Source: Bordetella parapertussis (GTDB lineage Bacteria > Pseudomonadota > Gammaproteobacteria > Burkholderiales > Burkholderiaceae_C). From it: a stretch of DNA of 24,515 nt. Below the pieces are notes generated by a model, which was not told the origin of the DNA, ran no database searches, and saw nothing but the letters and a program-made list of their open reading frames with translations. The stretch covers positions 1 through 24,515 of the forward strand of contig CAMCTC010000072.1 of the NCBI GenBank assembly GCA_945878355.1. The letters are read 5' to 3'. Position numbers and translations under genes: made by a program. Position 1 is the first letter of the stretch. Each line of letters opens with the position of its first letter. Positions 7,326 to 15,215 of the stretch are shown here, piece by piece.

Positions 7326-7976
7326 ATGAAACGAAAGATTGCCATGGCTGGGTTGACTGTTGCTGGCGCCACTGCGCAAGCTGCCGATCGGTTCCCGATC
7401 CTGACCCAAGAACAACTGACGCCCGATCAGGCCAAGTTCGTCAAGCAGTTGCAGGCCGGACCGCGCGGCGGTGGCGACAACAGCGCCGCTGTAGTGACCA
7501 AACTGATGACCAACGGGCCGTTCAACGCCTGGGCTCGCAGCCCGGACCTGGGCGACCGGCTGCAGAAGGTGGGCGAGTACATTCGCTTCAACAGCTCGAT
7601 CCCGCTGCGCCTGAACGAGTTCGCGATCCTGATCACCGCCCGGCATTGGACCTCGCAGTATGAGTGGTTTGCCCACCTGCCGCTGGGGCTGAAGGCCGGG
7701 CTCGACCCGAAGATCGCCGCCGAGTTGGCGCAGAACCAGCGCCCGTCCGACATGCGGGACGATGAAGCGGTGGTGTACGACTTCTGCACCGAGTTGCACC
7801 GCAACAAGAACGTCAGCGACGCGACCTACAAGCGCGCCGCCGCGATGTTCGGCGAGAAGGGTGTGATGGACCTGATCGGTGTCAGCGGCTACTACACGGC
7901 AGTGTCGATGACGCTCAACGTCGCCGACGTCAAGCTGCCCGCAGGTCAGCCCAACCCGCTGCCGCCGCTGAAGTAA
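7326..7976 (+). CDS. Exported carboxymuconolactone decarboxylase / AhpD-fold protein
   Basis: 216 residues from an ATG preceded by AGGAGA at a good distance; a start 51 bases earlier is possible but has no ribosome site. Residues 1-20 resemble a short Sec signal (KRK, a hydrophobic core, then AQA before ADRF), implying periplasmic location. Residues about 75-200 are the carboxymuconolactone-decarboxylase/AhpD all-helical domain, with the diagnostic stretch RLNEFAILITARHWTSQYEW followed by HLPLGLKAGL. The CxxC pair of peroxidase-type AhpD proteins is absent: only one cysteine is present (C154), so thiol-disulfide peroxidase chemistry is unlikely. Related proteins are annotated as 4-carboxymuconolactone decarboxylases without proof. 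It stands alone on the plus strand, divergent from the dioxygenase gene. Confidence 0.85.
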   Translation: MKRKIAMAGLTVAGATAQAADRFPILTQEQLTPDQAKFVKQLQAGPRGGGDNSAAVVTKLMTNGPFNAWARSPDLGDRLQKVGEYIRFNSSIPLRLNEFAILITARHWTSQYEWFAHLPLGLKAGLDPKIAAELAQNQRPSDMRDDEAVVYDFCTELHRNKNVSDATYKRAAAMFGEKGVMDLIGVSGYYTAVSMTLNVADVKLPAGQPNPLPPLK

Positions 7977-8262
7977 GCGTTGAATGCCGACGCCACATGA
8001 GCGTCGGCATGCCACTGGGCGGTACGCTCATCCAGGCTACAGCATCGGTATGACCTGTGGCTTTTCGTCGATACAAGCAGGTCGGCTGGACTTGGGGCCA
8101 AGCACTATGCGGTTCGTGCTTGCTTTGCAACGTGAAGTGATGCGGGCCTGATCCAGCCGCCGTCCAGGGTGTCGGGTCGTTGGTAGACCAAAATGGGGGC
8201 TGCGCTGCAGCCTGGCTGACGGCGGACCCCGTCGCCGGGCACTTCCATTTTCTTCAACACCC
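7977..8262. other. 286-base intergenic region with structured leader upstream of cysQ
   Basis: After the hairpin at 7984-8010 there is no convincing gene. Near the right end, CCGCCGTC (8157-8164) can pair with GACGGCGG (8218-8225). The enclosed segment contains a second perfect hairpin, GGCTGC (8198-8203) with GCAGCC (8207-8212). The paired block ends 37 bases before the cysQ ATG. It matches no riboswitch that I recognise. Confidence 0.4.
7984..8010 (+). terminator. Perfect hairpin after the CMD-family gene
   Basis: ATGCCGACGC pairs perfectly with GCGTCGGCAT around a 7-base loop (CACATGA), starting eight bases after the stop codon at 7976. There is no T-run after it, so it is either a non-canonical terminator or an mRNA 3'-end stabiliser. 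Confidence 0.55.
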
Positions 8263-9069
8263 ATGCCCAAGACCCCCGCTTTGCTCGACGCCTTGTCAGC
8301 CCTTGCCCGTGAGGCCGGCGCGGTGATCATGGCTATCTACGCCACTGATTTCAGCGTTCGTGGCAAGAGCGATGCATCGCCCGTCACGGAGGCCGACGAA
8401 CGCGCCGAGGCGGTGATCCTGGCCGGCTTGCGCGCCCTCACGCCCGATGTGCCGATCGTCGCTGAGGAAGAGGCGGCTGCCGGTCTGGCGCCGGTGGTGG
8501 CGGGTGGCGGGCCGTTCTGGCTGGTCGACCCGCTCGACGGCACGCGCGAGTTCGTCGCCCGCAATGGTGAGTTCACCGTCAACATCGCGTTGATCGAGCA
8601 AGGCGTGCCGGTGTTGGGCGTGGTGCTGGCGCCGGCGCTCGGCGGGCCGGGCGGTTGTCTGTATGCTGGCATCGTCGGGCAGGGCGCATGGGTCGAGGAC
8701 GCTGACGGCCGCCGCGAGATCCGTTGCCGGGCCGAGCCCACAGAAGGGCTGACGGTGCTGGCCAGTCGCTCGCACGGTGATGCGACGGCGCTGGAGGCTT
8801 TCCTGGCGCGCCACCTGGCCGGGCGCCGGGTGGCGCAGATGGGCAACGCCGGCTCATCGCTCAAGCTGTGCCTGCTCGCTGCCGGTCAGGCCGACCTGTA
8901 CCCACGGCTTGGCCGCACGATGGAGTGGGACATCGCTGCCGGCCACGCGGTGCTGGCCGCTGCCGGCGGCAGCGTTTGCCGGGCCGATGATGGCGCGCCG
9001 CTGCGCTACGGCAAGCCGGGTTTCGAGAACCCGCACTTCTTCGCCGCGGGCCTGGGTTGCACGCGCTGA
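8263..9069 (+). CDS. cysQ: 3'(2'),5'-bisphosphate nucleotidase CysQ
   Basis: A 268-residue inositol-monophosphatase-superfamily enzyme. CysQ removes the 3'-phosphate of adenosine 3',5'-bisphosphate, the by-product of sulfate assimilation, using divalent metals. Metal-site motifs are present in order: EE at 68-69, DPLDGTREF at 89-97 (D89, D92) and WDIAAGHAV at 222-230 (D223). DPLDGTREF is CysQ-like rather than the DPIDGT of SuhB-type inositol phosphatases. Its length fits the family. The start is the first ATG consistent with the family N-terminus, but no Shine-Dalgarno precedes it; the upstream bases are pyrimidine-rich. It ends convergent with ugd, 22 bases away. No sulfur genes are adjacent. 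Confidence 0.93.
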   Translation: MPKTPALLDALSALAREAGAVIMAIYATDFSVRGKSDASPVTEADERAEAVILAGLRALTPDVPIVAEEEAAAGLAPVVAGGGPFWLVDPLDGTREFVARNGEFTVNIALIEQGVPVLGVVLAPALGGPGGCLYAGIVGQGAWVEDADGRREIRCRAEPTEGLTVLASRSHGDATALEAFLARHLAGRRVAQMGNAGSSLKLCLLAAGQADLYPRLGRTMEWDIAAGHAVLAAAGGSVCRADDGAPLRYGKPGFENPHFFAAGLGCTR

Positions 9070-9082
9070 GCGGGCTCAGCGC
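9063..9082. terminator. Bidirectional hairpin between convergent cysQ and ugd
   Basis: GCGCTGAGC and GCTCAGCGC are perfect inverted arms separated by two bases, so about eight base pairs with a four-base loop. The hairpin overlaps the cysQ stop codon and lies ten bases after the ugd stop. Its position between converging genes suggests shared termination. T-tracts are absent on both sides. Confidence 0.5.
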
Positions 9083-9091
9083 ATCCAGGGC

Positions 9092-10477
9092 TTACCAGTC
9101 CAGCTTGGGCTGGCGCGTGCGCTGCTTGGCGTCCAGGTCTGAGTCCAACGGACCGGTGCCGCGCCCGATGCCGGCGTACTCGATCCCCAGCGCACGCATC
9201 AGCTCGGGCTCGTAGAGGTTGCGGCCGTCGAAGACCAGCGGCTGCTTCAGGCTGCTGCGGATCAGGTCGAAGTCCGGGCTCTTGAACTCTTTCCACTCGG
9301 TGATGATCAGCAGCGCGTCGGCGCCTTCCAGTGCCTCGGCCTGGCTGTTGACGAACTGCAGACCGGGCACGTCATCGAGCACTCGCTTGGCTTCGTCCAT
9401 CGCCACCGGATCGTAAGCGCGCATCGTCGCGCCGCGCTCGGCCAGCGCGCGAATGATCACGCGGCTGGGTGCATCGCGCATGTCGTCGGTGTTGGGCTTG
9501 AAGGACAGGCCCCAGAGCGCGAAGCAGTGGCCGCGCAAGTCCTGGCCGAAACGCGCGACCACCTTGTCGACCAGCACGAGCTTCTGGCGTTCGTTGGCGT
9601 GTTCCACCGCCTGCAGCACGCCGAGTTCGATGCCGCTGTCGCGCCCGGTGCGCACCAGCGCCTTGACGTCTTTCGGGAAGCACGATCCGCCGTAACCGGT
9701 GCCGGCGTACAGGAAGTGGGTGCCGATGCGAGGGTCGCTGCCTATGCCTTTGCGGACCAACTCGATGTCGGCGCCCACTTGCTCGGCCAGCAGCGCCAAC
9801 TCGTTCATGAAGCTGATGCGGGTGGCCAGCATCGCGTTGGCAGCGTATTTGGTGAACTCGGCGCTGCGCAAGTCCATCACCAGCAAACGGTCGTGGTTGC
9901 GGATGAAGGGCGAGTAGAGCGCGCGCATCAGCAGCACCGCGCGGTCGTCGTCGGCGCCGATGACGATGCGGTCGGGGCGGGCGAAGTCGGCAACCGCCGA
10001 GCCTTCCTTCAGGAACTCTGGGTTGCTGACGACGGCGAACTCCATGTCCAGCCCGCGCTCGGCCATGGCCTGTCGCACCGCAGCGCGCACCTTGTCGGCG
10101 GTACCCACCGGCACCGTGCTCTTGTCGATCACGACCTTGTAGTCGGTCATGTGGCGGCCGATGCTGGCCGCTGCGGCCAGCACGTACTGCAGGTCGGCCG
10201 ACCCGTCTTCATCGGGCGGTGTGCCCACGCCGATGAACTGCAGCGTGCCATGGCCTACCGCCCACTTCAGGTCGGTGGTGAACTCGAGCCGGCCCGCCTT
10301 GACGTTCTTGGCGATGATGTCCTTCAGGCCGGGCTCATGGATCGGGATGCCGCCTTCATTGAGCGTGCGGATCTTGGATTCGTCCAGATCGACGCAGACC
10401 ACATGGTTGCCCATGTCCGACAGGCAGGCCCCTGTCACCAGGCCCACATAGCCCGTACCGATCACCGTCACCTTCAT
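9092..10477 (-). CDS. ugd: UDP-glucose 6-dehydrogenase
   Basis: 461 residues. It oxidises UDP-glucose to UDP-glucuronate with two NAD+, supplying an acidic sugar for exopolysaccharide. The N-terminal Rossmann motif is [18 protein letters not shown] (7-24). The central-helix residues K210 and N214 are present, and the catalytic cysteine is C266 in [14 protein letters not shown] with D270. The C-terminal UDP-binding domain includes the [15 protein letters not shown] stretch. Its length is normal for the bacterial TuaD/Ugd group. A strong AGAGGTGA ribosome site precedes the ATG. It is the last gene of the minus-strand polysaccharide cluster, 160 bases after rfbA, so it may be read through or have its own promoter in that gap. 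Confidence 0.95.
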   Translation of the reverse strand: MKVTVIGTGYVGLVTGACLSDMGNHVVCVDLDESKIRTLNEGGIPIHEPGLKDIIAKNVKAGRLEFTTDLKWAVGHGTLQFIGVGTPPDEDGSADLQYVLAAAASIGRHMTDYKVVIDKSTVPVGTADKVRAAVRQAMAERGLDMEFAVVSNPEFLKEGSAVADFARPDRIVIGADDDRAVLLMRALYSPFIRNHDRLLVMDLRSAEFTKYAANAMLATRISFMNELALLAEQVGADIELVRKGIGSDPRIGTHFLYAGTGYGGSCFPKDVKALVRTGRDSGIELGVLQAVEHANERQKLVLVDKVVARFGQDLRGHCFALWGLSFKPNTDDMRDAPSRVIIRALAERGATMRAYDPVAMDEAKRVLDDVPGLQFVNSQAEALEGADALLIITEWKEFKSPDFDLIRSSLKQPLVFDGRNLYEPELMRALGIEYAGIGRGTGPLDSDLDAKQRTRQPKLDW

Positions 10478-10604
10478 GCTCGTTCACCTCTTGGTTTGCC
10501 GCCATGGTCTGGCGTTTGTTGGCCATCATGCCGGTCTTTGATGACAGGGCTGTGCAACGAGGCTGGCAGCGGTTTGCGCGACCGTGGGTGCCTGTGCGGG
10601 GACT

Positions 10605-10623
10605 TGCGGCGCTTGGCGCCGCA
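10605..10623 (-). terminator. Perfect hairpin after rfbA
   Basis: TGCGGCGC pairs with GCGCCGCA around a three-base loop, fourteen bases after the rfbA stop on the minus strand. No T-run follows. It could be a partial terminator or mRNA-end stabiliser separating rfbA from ugd. The rest of the 10478-10637 gap shows only the ugd ribosome site. Confidence 0.45.
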
Positions 10624-10637
10624 GCCCGGTCTGGGGA

Positions 10638-11519
10638 TCAGAATGCTTTCTCGCGCAGCACCTGCAGCAGGTACTGGCCGTAGCCGTTCTTGAGCATGGG
10701 CTGGGCTTGCTGCTCGAGTTGCTCAGCGCTGATCCAGCCGCTGCGGTATGCGATCTCCTCGGGGCACGACACTTTCAGGCCCTGGCGTTTTTCCAGCGTG
10801 GCGATGAACTGGCCGGCTTCCATCAGGCTGTCGTGGGTGCCGGTGTCTAGCCAGGCATAGCCCCGGCCCATGATCTCGACGTCGAGCTGGCCCTGCGTCA
10901 GGTAGCGGGCGTTGACGGTGGTGATCTCGAGCTCGCCGCGCGCACTGGGCTGGATCTCGGCGGCGATGTCGCAGACTTGGTTGTCGTAGAAATACAGGCC
11001 GGTGACGGCGTAATTGCTCTTGGGCTGCCGGGGTTTTTCTTCGATGCTGAGCGCACGCTTGTGGGCGTCGAACTCGACCACGCCGTAGCGCTCGGGGTCG
11101 GTCACGTGGTAGGCAAACACGGTGGCGCCGCTGGTCTGCCGGTCGGCGCGCTGCAGCAAGGCCTGGAAGTCGTGGCCGTAGAAGATGTTGTCGCCCAGCA
11201 CCAGTGCGCTGGGGTGGCCGGCGACAAACTCGCGGCCGAGGATGAAGGCCTGTGCCAGTCCGTCGGGGCTGGGCTGAACGCAGTAGCTGATGTTCAAGCC
11301 CCAGCGGCTGCCGTCGCCCAGCAGCGCCTCGAAGCGCGGTGTGTCCTGCGGCGTGCTGATGATCAGGATGTCGCGGATGCCGGCCAGCATCAGCGTGGCG
11401 AGCGGGTAATACACCATCGGCTTGTCGTAGACCGGCAGCAACTGCTTGCTGATCGCCAGCGTGGCCGGGTGCAGCCGGGTGCCTGAGCCGCCGGCCAGGA
11501 TGATGCCTTTGCGATGCAT
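10638..11519 (-). CDS. rfbA: Glucose-1-phosphate thymidylyltransferase
   Basis: 293 residues, the usual RmlA length. It makes dTDP-glucose from dTTP and glucose-1-phosphate, the first step to dTDP-deoxysugars such as rhamnose. The nucleotidyltransferase signature [11 protein letters not shown] is near residues 9-19, followed by [11 protein letters not shown]. Other family stretches include [23 protein letters not shown] and the end motif [13 protein letters not shown]. The start at 11519 is chosen because AGAGGAAG precedes it and the family begins at this methionine; the frame is open five codons further. It begins eleven bases after the rfbB stop, so the pair is clearly one transcription unit. 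rfbC and rfbD do not follow. Confidence 0.95.
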   Translation of the reverse strand: MHRKGIILAGGSGTRLHPATLAISKQLLPVYDKPMVYYPLATLMLAGIRDILIISTPQDTPRFEALLGDGSRWGLNISYCVQPSPDGLAQAFILGREFVAGHPSALVLGDNIFYGHDFQALLQRADRQTSGATVFAYHVTDPERYGVVEFDAHKRALSIEEKPRQPKSNYAVTGLYFYDNQVCDIAAEIQPSARGELEITTVNARYLTQGQLDVEIMGRGYAWLDTGTHDSLMEAGQFIATLEKRQGLKVSCPEEIAYRSGWISAEQLEQQAQPMLKNGYGQYLLQVLREKAF

Positions 11520-11530
11520 GGTTCTTCCTC

Positions 11531-12586
11531 TCAACCGTATTGTTTGTCGACCCAGGCGCGGTAGGCGCCGCTCTGCACGTCAGCCACCCAGTCGGCATGG
11601 TCCAGATACCACTGCACGGTCTTGCGGATGCCGGTCTCGAAGGTCTCGGCCGGGCGCCAGCCGAGTTCGCGCTCGATCTTGCGCGCGTCGATCGCGTAGC
11701 GGCGGTCGTGGCCTGGGCGGTCGGTCACATGGGTGATCAACCGGGTGTAGGGGCCCGCCGCGCTGGGGCGCAACTCGTCGAGCAGCGCGCAGACTCGGTG
11801 CACGATCTCGTGGTTGGTTTTCTCGTTCCAGCCGCCGATGTTGTAGGTCTCGCCGAGACGGCCACCTTCCAGCACCGCGCGGATCGCGCTGCAGTGGTCG
11901 TTCACAAACAGCCAGTCGCGCACCTGTTGTCCGTCGCCGTAGATCGGCAGCGGCTTGCCCGCCAGCGCGTTGACGATCATCAGCGGGATCAGTTTCTCGG
12001 GAAAGTGATACGGCCCGTAGTTGTTGCTGCAGTTGGTCGTGACCACCGGCAGGCCGTAGGTGTGGTGCCAGGCCCGCACCAGGTGGTCGCTGGCGGCTTT
12101 GCTGGCCGAGTACGGGCTGTTGGGCTCGTAGGGATGGGTTTCGGTGAAAGCGGGTGCGTCGGGCTTCAGGCTGCCGTAGACCTCGTCGGTGCTGACATGG
12201 TGGAAACGAAAGCCCGCCTTGGCATCAGGCTGCAGGCCGCCCCAGTAGGCCCGGGTGGCCTCGAGCAGCGTGAACGTGCCCTGCACGTTGGTGCGCATGA
12301 ACTCACCCGGCCCGCTGATGCTGCGGTCGACATGGCTCTCGGCGGCAAAGTGCAGACAAGCGCGCGGGCTGTGCATGGCGAGCAGGCTGTCGACCAGCGC
12401 GCGGTCACCGATGTCGCCCTTGACGAAGTGGTGGCGCGCATCGCCCTGCAGGCTGGCCAGGTTGGCCAGGTTGCCGGCATAGGTCATCGCATCGAGGTTG
12501 ACGATGGGCTCGTCGCTGGACTGGAACCAGTCGAGCACGAAGTTGCTGCCGATGAAGCCGGCGCCGCCGGTGACGAGAATGGTCAT
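11531..12586 (-). CDS. rfbB: dTDP-glucose 4,6-dehydratase
   Basis: 351 residues, normal for RmlB. It is an extended short-chain dehydrogenase/reductase that converts dTDP-glucose to dTDP-4-keto-6-deoxyglucose with bound NAD+. The cofactor motif TGGAGFIG is at 6-13. The dehydratase-specific triad TDE is at 133-135 (VSTDEVYG), and the Y159-xxx-K163 pair sits in SPYSASKAA. The later [14 protein letters not shown] segment is typical of the family. The start at 12586 has AGGA eight bases upstream and gives the family N-terminus; the frame is open 17 codons further but without support. It lies upstream of rfbA by eleven bases and downstream of manC by 138 bases that hold a palindromic repeat. Confidence 0.96.
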   Translation of the reverse strand: MTILVTGGAGFIGSNFVLDWFQSSDEPIVNLDAMTYAGNLANLASLQGDARHHFVKGDIGDRALVDSLLAMHSPRACLHFAAESHVDRSISGPGEFMRTNVQGTFTLLEATRAYWGGLQPDAKAGFRFHHVSTDEVYGSLKPDAPAFTETHPYEPNSPYSASKAASDHLVRAWHHTYGLPVVTTNCSNNYGPYHFPEKLIPLMIVNALAGKPLPIYGDGQQVRDWLFVNDHCSAIRAVLEGGRLGETYNIGGWNEKTNHEIVHRVCALLDELRPSAAGPYTRLITHVTDRPGHDRRYAIDARKIERELGWRPAETFETGIRKTVQWYLDHADWVADVQSGAYRAWVDKQYG

Positions 12587-12650
12587 GCAAGTGTCCTGTC
12601 TGAAAGAGCGCCACGAAGGTCGCAGGGTGGGCAGCAACTCAGCAGACGCC

Positions 12651-12723
12651 GTGGATCCGGCTTCGCCGGGCCACTGGCGGCCGCCCCCTTGAGGGGGAGA
12701 GCCGCAGGCGCTCCGGGGGTGGG
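12651..12723. repeat. GC-rich palindromic intergenic repeat (REP-like)
   Basis: This element lies between manC and rfbB and begins two bases from the manC stop. It contains two clear hairpins: CCGG-CTTCG-CCGG (12657-12669) and CCCCC-TTGA-GGGGG (12684-12697). Its overall look, ending in GGATCCAC on the minus strand, resembles short repeats scattered between genes in Comamonadaceae-type genomes; that comparison is from memory. A shorter relative may occur at 21843-21894. Being inside an operon, it could tune mRNA stability or attenuation. Confidence 0.6.
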
Positions 12724-12724
12724 A

Positions 12725-14179
12725 TCAACTCCTGCCGTAGGTGTCTTCGAAGCGCACTATGTCGTCCTCGCCGAGGTAGCTTCCCGACTGCACTTCGATG
12801 ATCTCTAGCGGCACTTTGCCGGGGTTGGCCAGGCGGTGGGTCTGGCCCAGCGGGATGTAGGTGCTCTGGTTCTCGGCCAGCAGGATCACCTTGTCGCCGT
12901 TCGTGACCTCGGCCGTGCCGCTGACCACAATCCAGTGCTCGGCGCGGTGGTGGTGCATCTGCAGGCTCAAGGACGCGCCGGGCTTGACCATGATGCGCTT
13001 GACCTGGTGGCGCGGCCCGTTGTCTATGCTGTCGTACCAGCCCCAGGGCCGATGCACCTTGCGGTGCACCGTGTGCTCGTTGCGCTGCTCGGCGCCCAGG
13101 TGGTTGACGATCAGCTTGACGTCCTGGCTGCGTTCACGGCTGGCCACCATCACCGCGTCGGGCGTCTCGATCACGATCACGTTGTCCAGGCCGACGGTGC
13201 TGACCAACCGGCTGGTGGCGTGTACCAGGGTGTTGGTCGAGTCCTTGACGATCACGTCGCCGACGCTGGCGTTGCCAAACCCGTCCTTGGGCGCGACCTG
13301 CCAGACCGCTTCCCAGGCGCCGAGGTCGTTCCAGCCAGCGTCCAGCGCGACCATCCGGATCTCGAACTCGCTGCCCGGACATTTCTCCATCACCGCGTAG
13401 TCGACCGACTCGCTCGGTACCGCGGCAAACTCGGCCTGGCCCGGGCGGACGAACTTGGCGTCGTTGCTGCGCGCAGCCCAAGCCTTGCGCGTGGCCGCGG
13501 CGATGTCGGGGCGGAAGCGCTCGAGCGCGGCCATCCACACCGATGCCTTGAGCACGAACATCCCGGCGTTCCAGAAGTAGCCGCCATCGGCGACATAGCG
13601 CTGCGCGGTGGCCAGGTCGGGCTTTTCGACAAACTGCGCTACCGGCGGCGCAGGGTCGGTGGCGCTTGCATCGACCCGGATGTAGCCGTAGCCGGTCTCG
13701 GGGGCGTCTGGGGCGATGCCCAGGATCGCGATTGCACCGCCATCGGCCACCCTCACCGCGCGTTGCAGTGCTGCGCTGAAAGCGGCCTCGTCGGTGACGG
13801 TCTGGTCGGCCGGGGTGACGACGAGCACCGGGTCCTGTCCGTCCTCGAGCGCGGCCAGCGCTGCCAGCGTGACGGCTGGTGCGGTGTTGCGGCCCACCGG
13901 CTCGAGCAGCGCGGCGGCGGGCTCGACCCGCAGTGCGTGCAACTGGTCGAGCACCAGAAAGCGGTGCTCCTCGTTGCCGACGATCACAGGCCCGGCGACG
14001 GTGATGCCCTGGGTGGCCAGGCCACGCAGCCGCGCCACCGCTTGCTGGAACAGGCTGTGTTGGTTCGCAGGATCGCCCGACAGCACCAGAAACTGCTTCG
14101 GGTACCCGGCGCGCGACAAGGGCCACAGCCTGGTGCCGGAGCCGCCGGCCATGATCACGGGTTGGACCAGGATGTTCAC
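12725..14179 (-). CDS. manC: Mannose-1-phosphate guanylyltransferase / mannose-6-phosphate isomerase (bifunctional type)
   Basis: 484 residues from a GTG start. The N-terminal domain makes GDP-mannose from GTP and mannose-1-phosphate: the signature GGSGTRLWPLSR is at 12-23, YPKQF at 26-30 and FVEKP at 183-187. The C-terminal cupin (about 376-484), with the metal-site stretch QMHHHRAEHW at 407-416, is the type II phosphomannose isomerase domain. The GTG at 14179 overlaps the galE stop (GTGA), has AAGAGG nine bases upstream, and yields the typical N-terminus, so it is preferred over the longer open frame to 14230. Translational coupling to galE is likely. GDP-mannose feeds the exopolysaccharide made by this cluster. 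No manB (phosphomannomutase) is in the window. Confidence 0.95.
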   Translation of the reverse strand: MNILVQPVIMAGGSGTRLWPLSRAGYPKQFLVLSGDPANQHSLFQQAVARLRGLATQGITVAGPVIVGNEEHRFLVLDQLHALRVEPAAALLEPVGRNTAPAVTLAALAALEDGQDPVLVVTPADQTVTDEAAFSAALQRAVRVADGGAIAILGIAPDAPETGYGYIRVDASATDPAPPVAQFVEKPDLATAQRYVADGGYFWNAGMFVLKASVWMAALERFRPDIAAATRKAWAARSNDAKFVRPGQAEFAAVPSESVDYAVMEKCPGSEFEIRMVALDAGWNDLGAWEAVWQVAPKDGFGNASVGDVIVKDSTNTLVHATSRLVSTVGLDNVIVIETPDAVMVASRERSQDVKLIVNHLGAEQRNEHTVHRKVHRPWGWYDSIDNGPRHQVKRIMVKPGASLSLQMHHHRAEHWIVVSGTAEVTNGDKVILLAENQSTYIPLGQTHRLANPGKVPLEIIEVQSGSYLGEDDIVRFEDTYGRS

Positions 14180-15192
14180 GTGTCGAAGCCTCTTGGGTTG
14201 TTCGTTTGCCAGCGCCAGCTGTCGGCGCACATGCGGTTCAGGTCGTGTCTTGCCTGCCAGCCCAGCAGACTGCGGGCCAGTGCCGGGTCGGCGTAGCAGG
14301 CGGCGATATCACCGACGCGGCGCGGCGCGATGGTATATGGGATTGCACGGCCGCTCGCCGCCGCGTAGGCCGCGACCAACTCGAGCACGCTGTAGCCGCG
14401 GCCTGTGCCCAGGTTGACGGTGACCGAGCCGCTGTGGTCGAGCAGTCGGCGCAGCGCTGCGACATGGCCTTCGGCCAGGTCGGTGACATGGATGTAGTCG
14501 CGAACACCGGTGCCGTCGGGCGTGGCGTAGTCGTCGCCATAGACACTCAGCCGCTCGCGGCGGCCTACGGCCACCTGCGCCACGTAAGGCATCAGGTTGT
14601 TGGGCGTGCCGCGCGGGTCCTCGCCGATCAGGCCCGACTCATGCGCGCCGACCGGGTTGAAGTAGCGCAGGCAGGCAGTCTGCCACTGCGCATCGGCCGC
14701 ACCGAGGTCGCGCAGCAAGGCCTCGCCGATCAGCTTGGTCTGGCCGTAGGGGCTGGTGGCCGACAGCGGGCTGTGCTCGCTGATCGGCAGCTGCTGCGGG
14801 TCGCCATAGACCGTCGCACTGCTGGAGAACACCATGCGCTTGCAGCCTGTGGCCAGCATCGCCTGACAGGTGCTGACCAGCCCGCCGACGTTGTTGCCGT
14901 AATAGGCCAGAGGCAGAGCGGCTGACTCGCCAACCGCCTTGAAAGCGGCAAAGTGAACCACCGCGTCGACCTTGTGGCGCGCCAGCAAGGCGCTCATCGC
15001 TGACAGGTCGCACACGTTGGCGCGCTCGAAAACCGGCTTGCTGCAGCCGAGTTGCTGCAGCCGGTTCAGCACCTCGGGCGAGCTGTTGGAGAAGTCATCG
15101 ACGCCGACAACATCGAAACCGGCTCGCTGCAGCGCCAGCCAAGTGTGTGAACCGATGTAGCCAGTGGCGCCGGTGAGCAGGACAAGAGGCAT
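14176..15192 (-). CDS. galE: UDP-glucose 4-epimerase
   Basis: 338 residues, the same length as the E. coli enzyme. It interconverts UDP-glucose and UDP-galactose with tightly bound NAD+. The Rossmann motif TGATGYIGSH is at 7-16, and catalytic residues fall at S124 (FSSSATVYG), Y149 and K153 (SPYGQTK), the E. coli numbering. This supports the ATG at 15192. A GTG at 15219 would overlap the upstream gene's stop (GTGA) and add nine residues, but neither start has a strong ribosome site. NNVGG and LRYFNPVGAH are further family motifs. Its own stop overlaps the manC start. In this cluster it supplies UDP-galactose for polysaccharide assembly. Confidence 0.94.
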   Translation of the reverse strand: MPLVLLTGATGYIGSHTWLALQRAGFDVVGVDDFSNSSPEVLNRLQQLGCSKPVFERANVCDLSAMSALLARHKVDAVVHFAAFKAVGESAALPLAYYGNNVGGLVSTCQAMLATGCKRMVFSSSATVYGDPQQLPISEHSPLSATSPYGQTKLIGEALLRDLGAADAQWQTACLRYFNPVGAHESGLIGEDPRGTPNNLMPYVAQVAVGRRERLSVYGDDYATPDGTGVRDYIHVTDLAEGHVAALRRLLDHSGSVTVNLGTGRGYSVLELVAAYAAASGRAIPYTIAPRRVGDIAACYADPALARSLLGWQARHDLNRMCADSWRWQTNNPRGFDT

Positions 15193-15215
15193 CTGGTGGA
15201 TTGTCTCAGCAGCGC

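Noticed and set aside
8157..8225. A known riboswitch upstream of cysQ (for example SAM type)
   Set aside because: The conserved cores of riboswitch classes I know are not recognisable; only simple inverted repeats are visible.
12836..14296. A 486-codon plus-strand frame opposite manC
   Set aside because: It is antisense to a complete manC with all motifs; the translation is compositionally odd and resembles no family.
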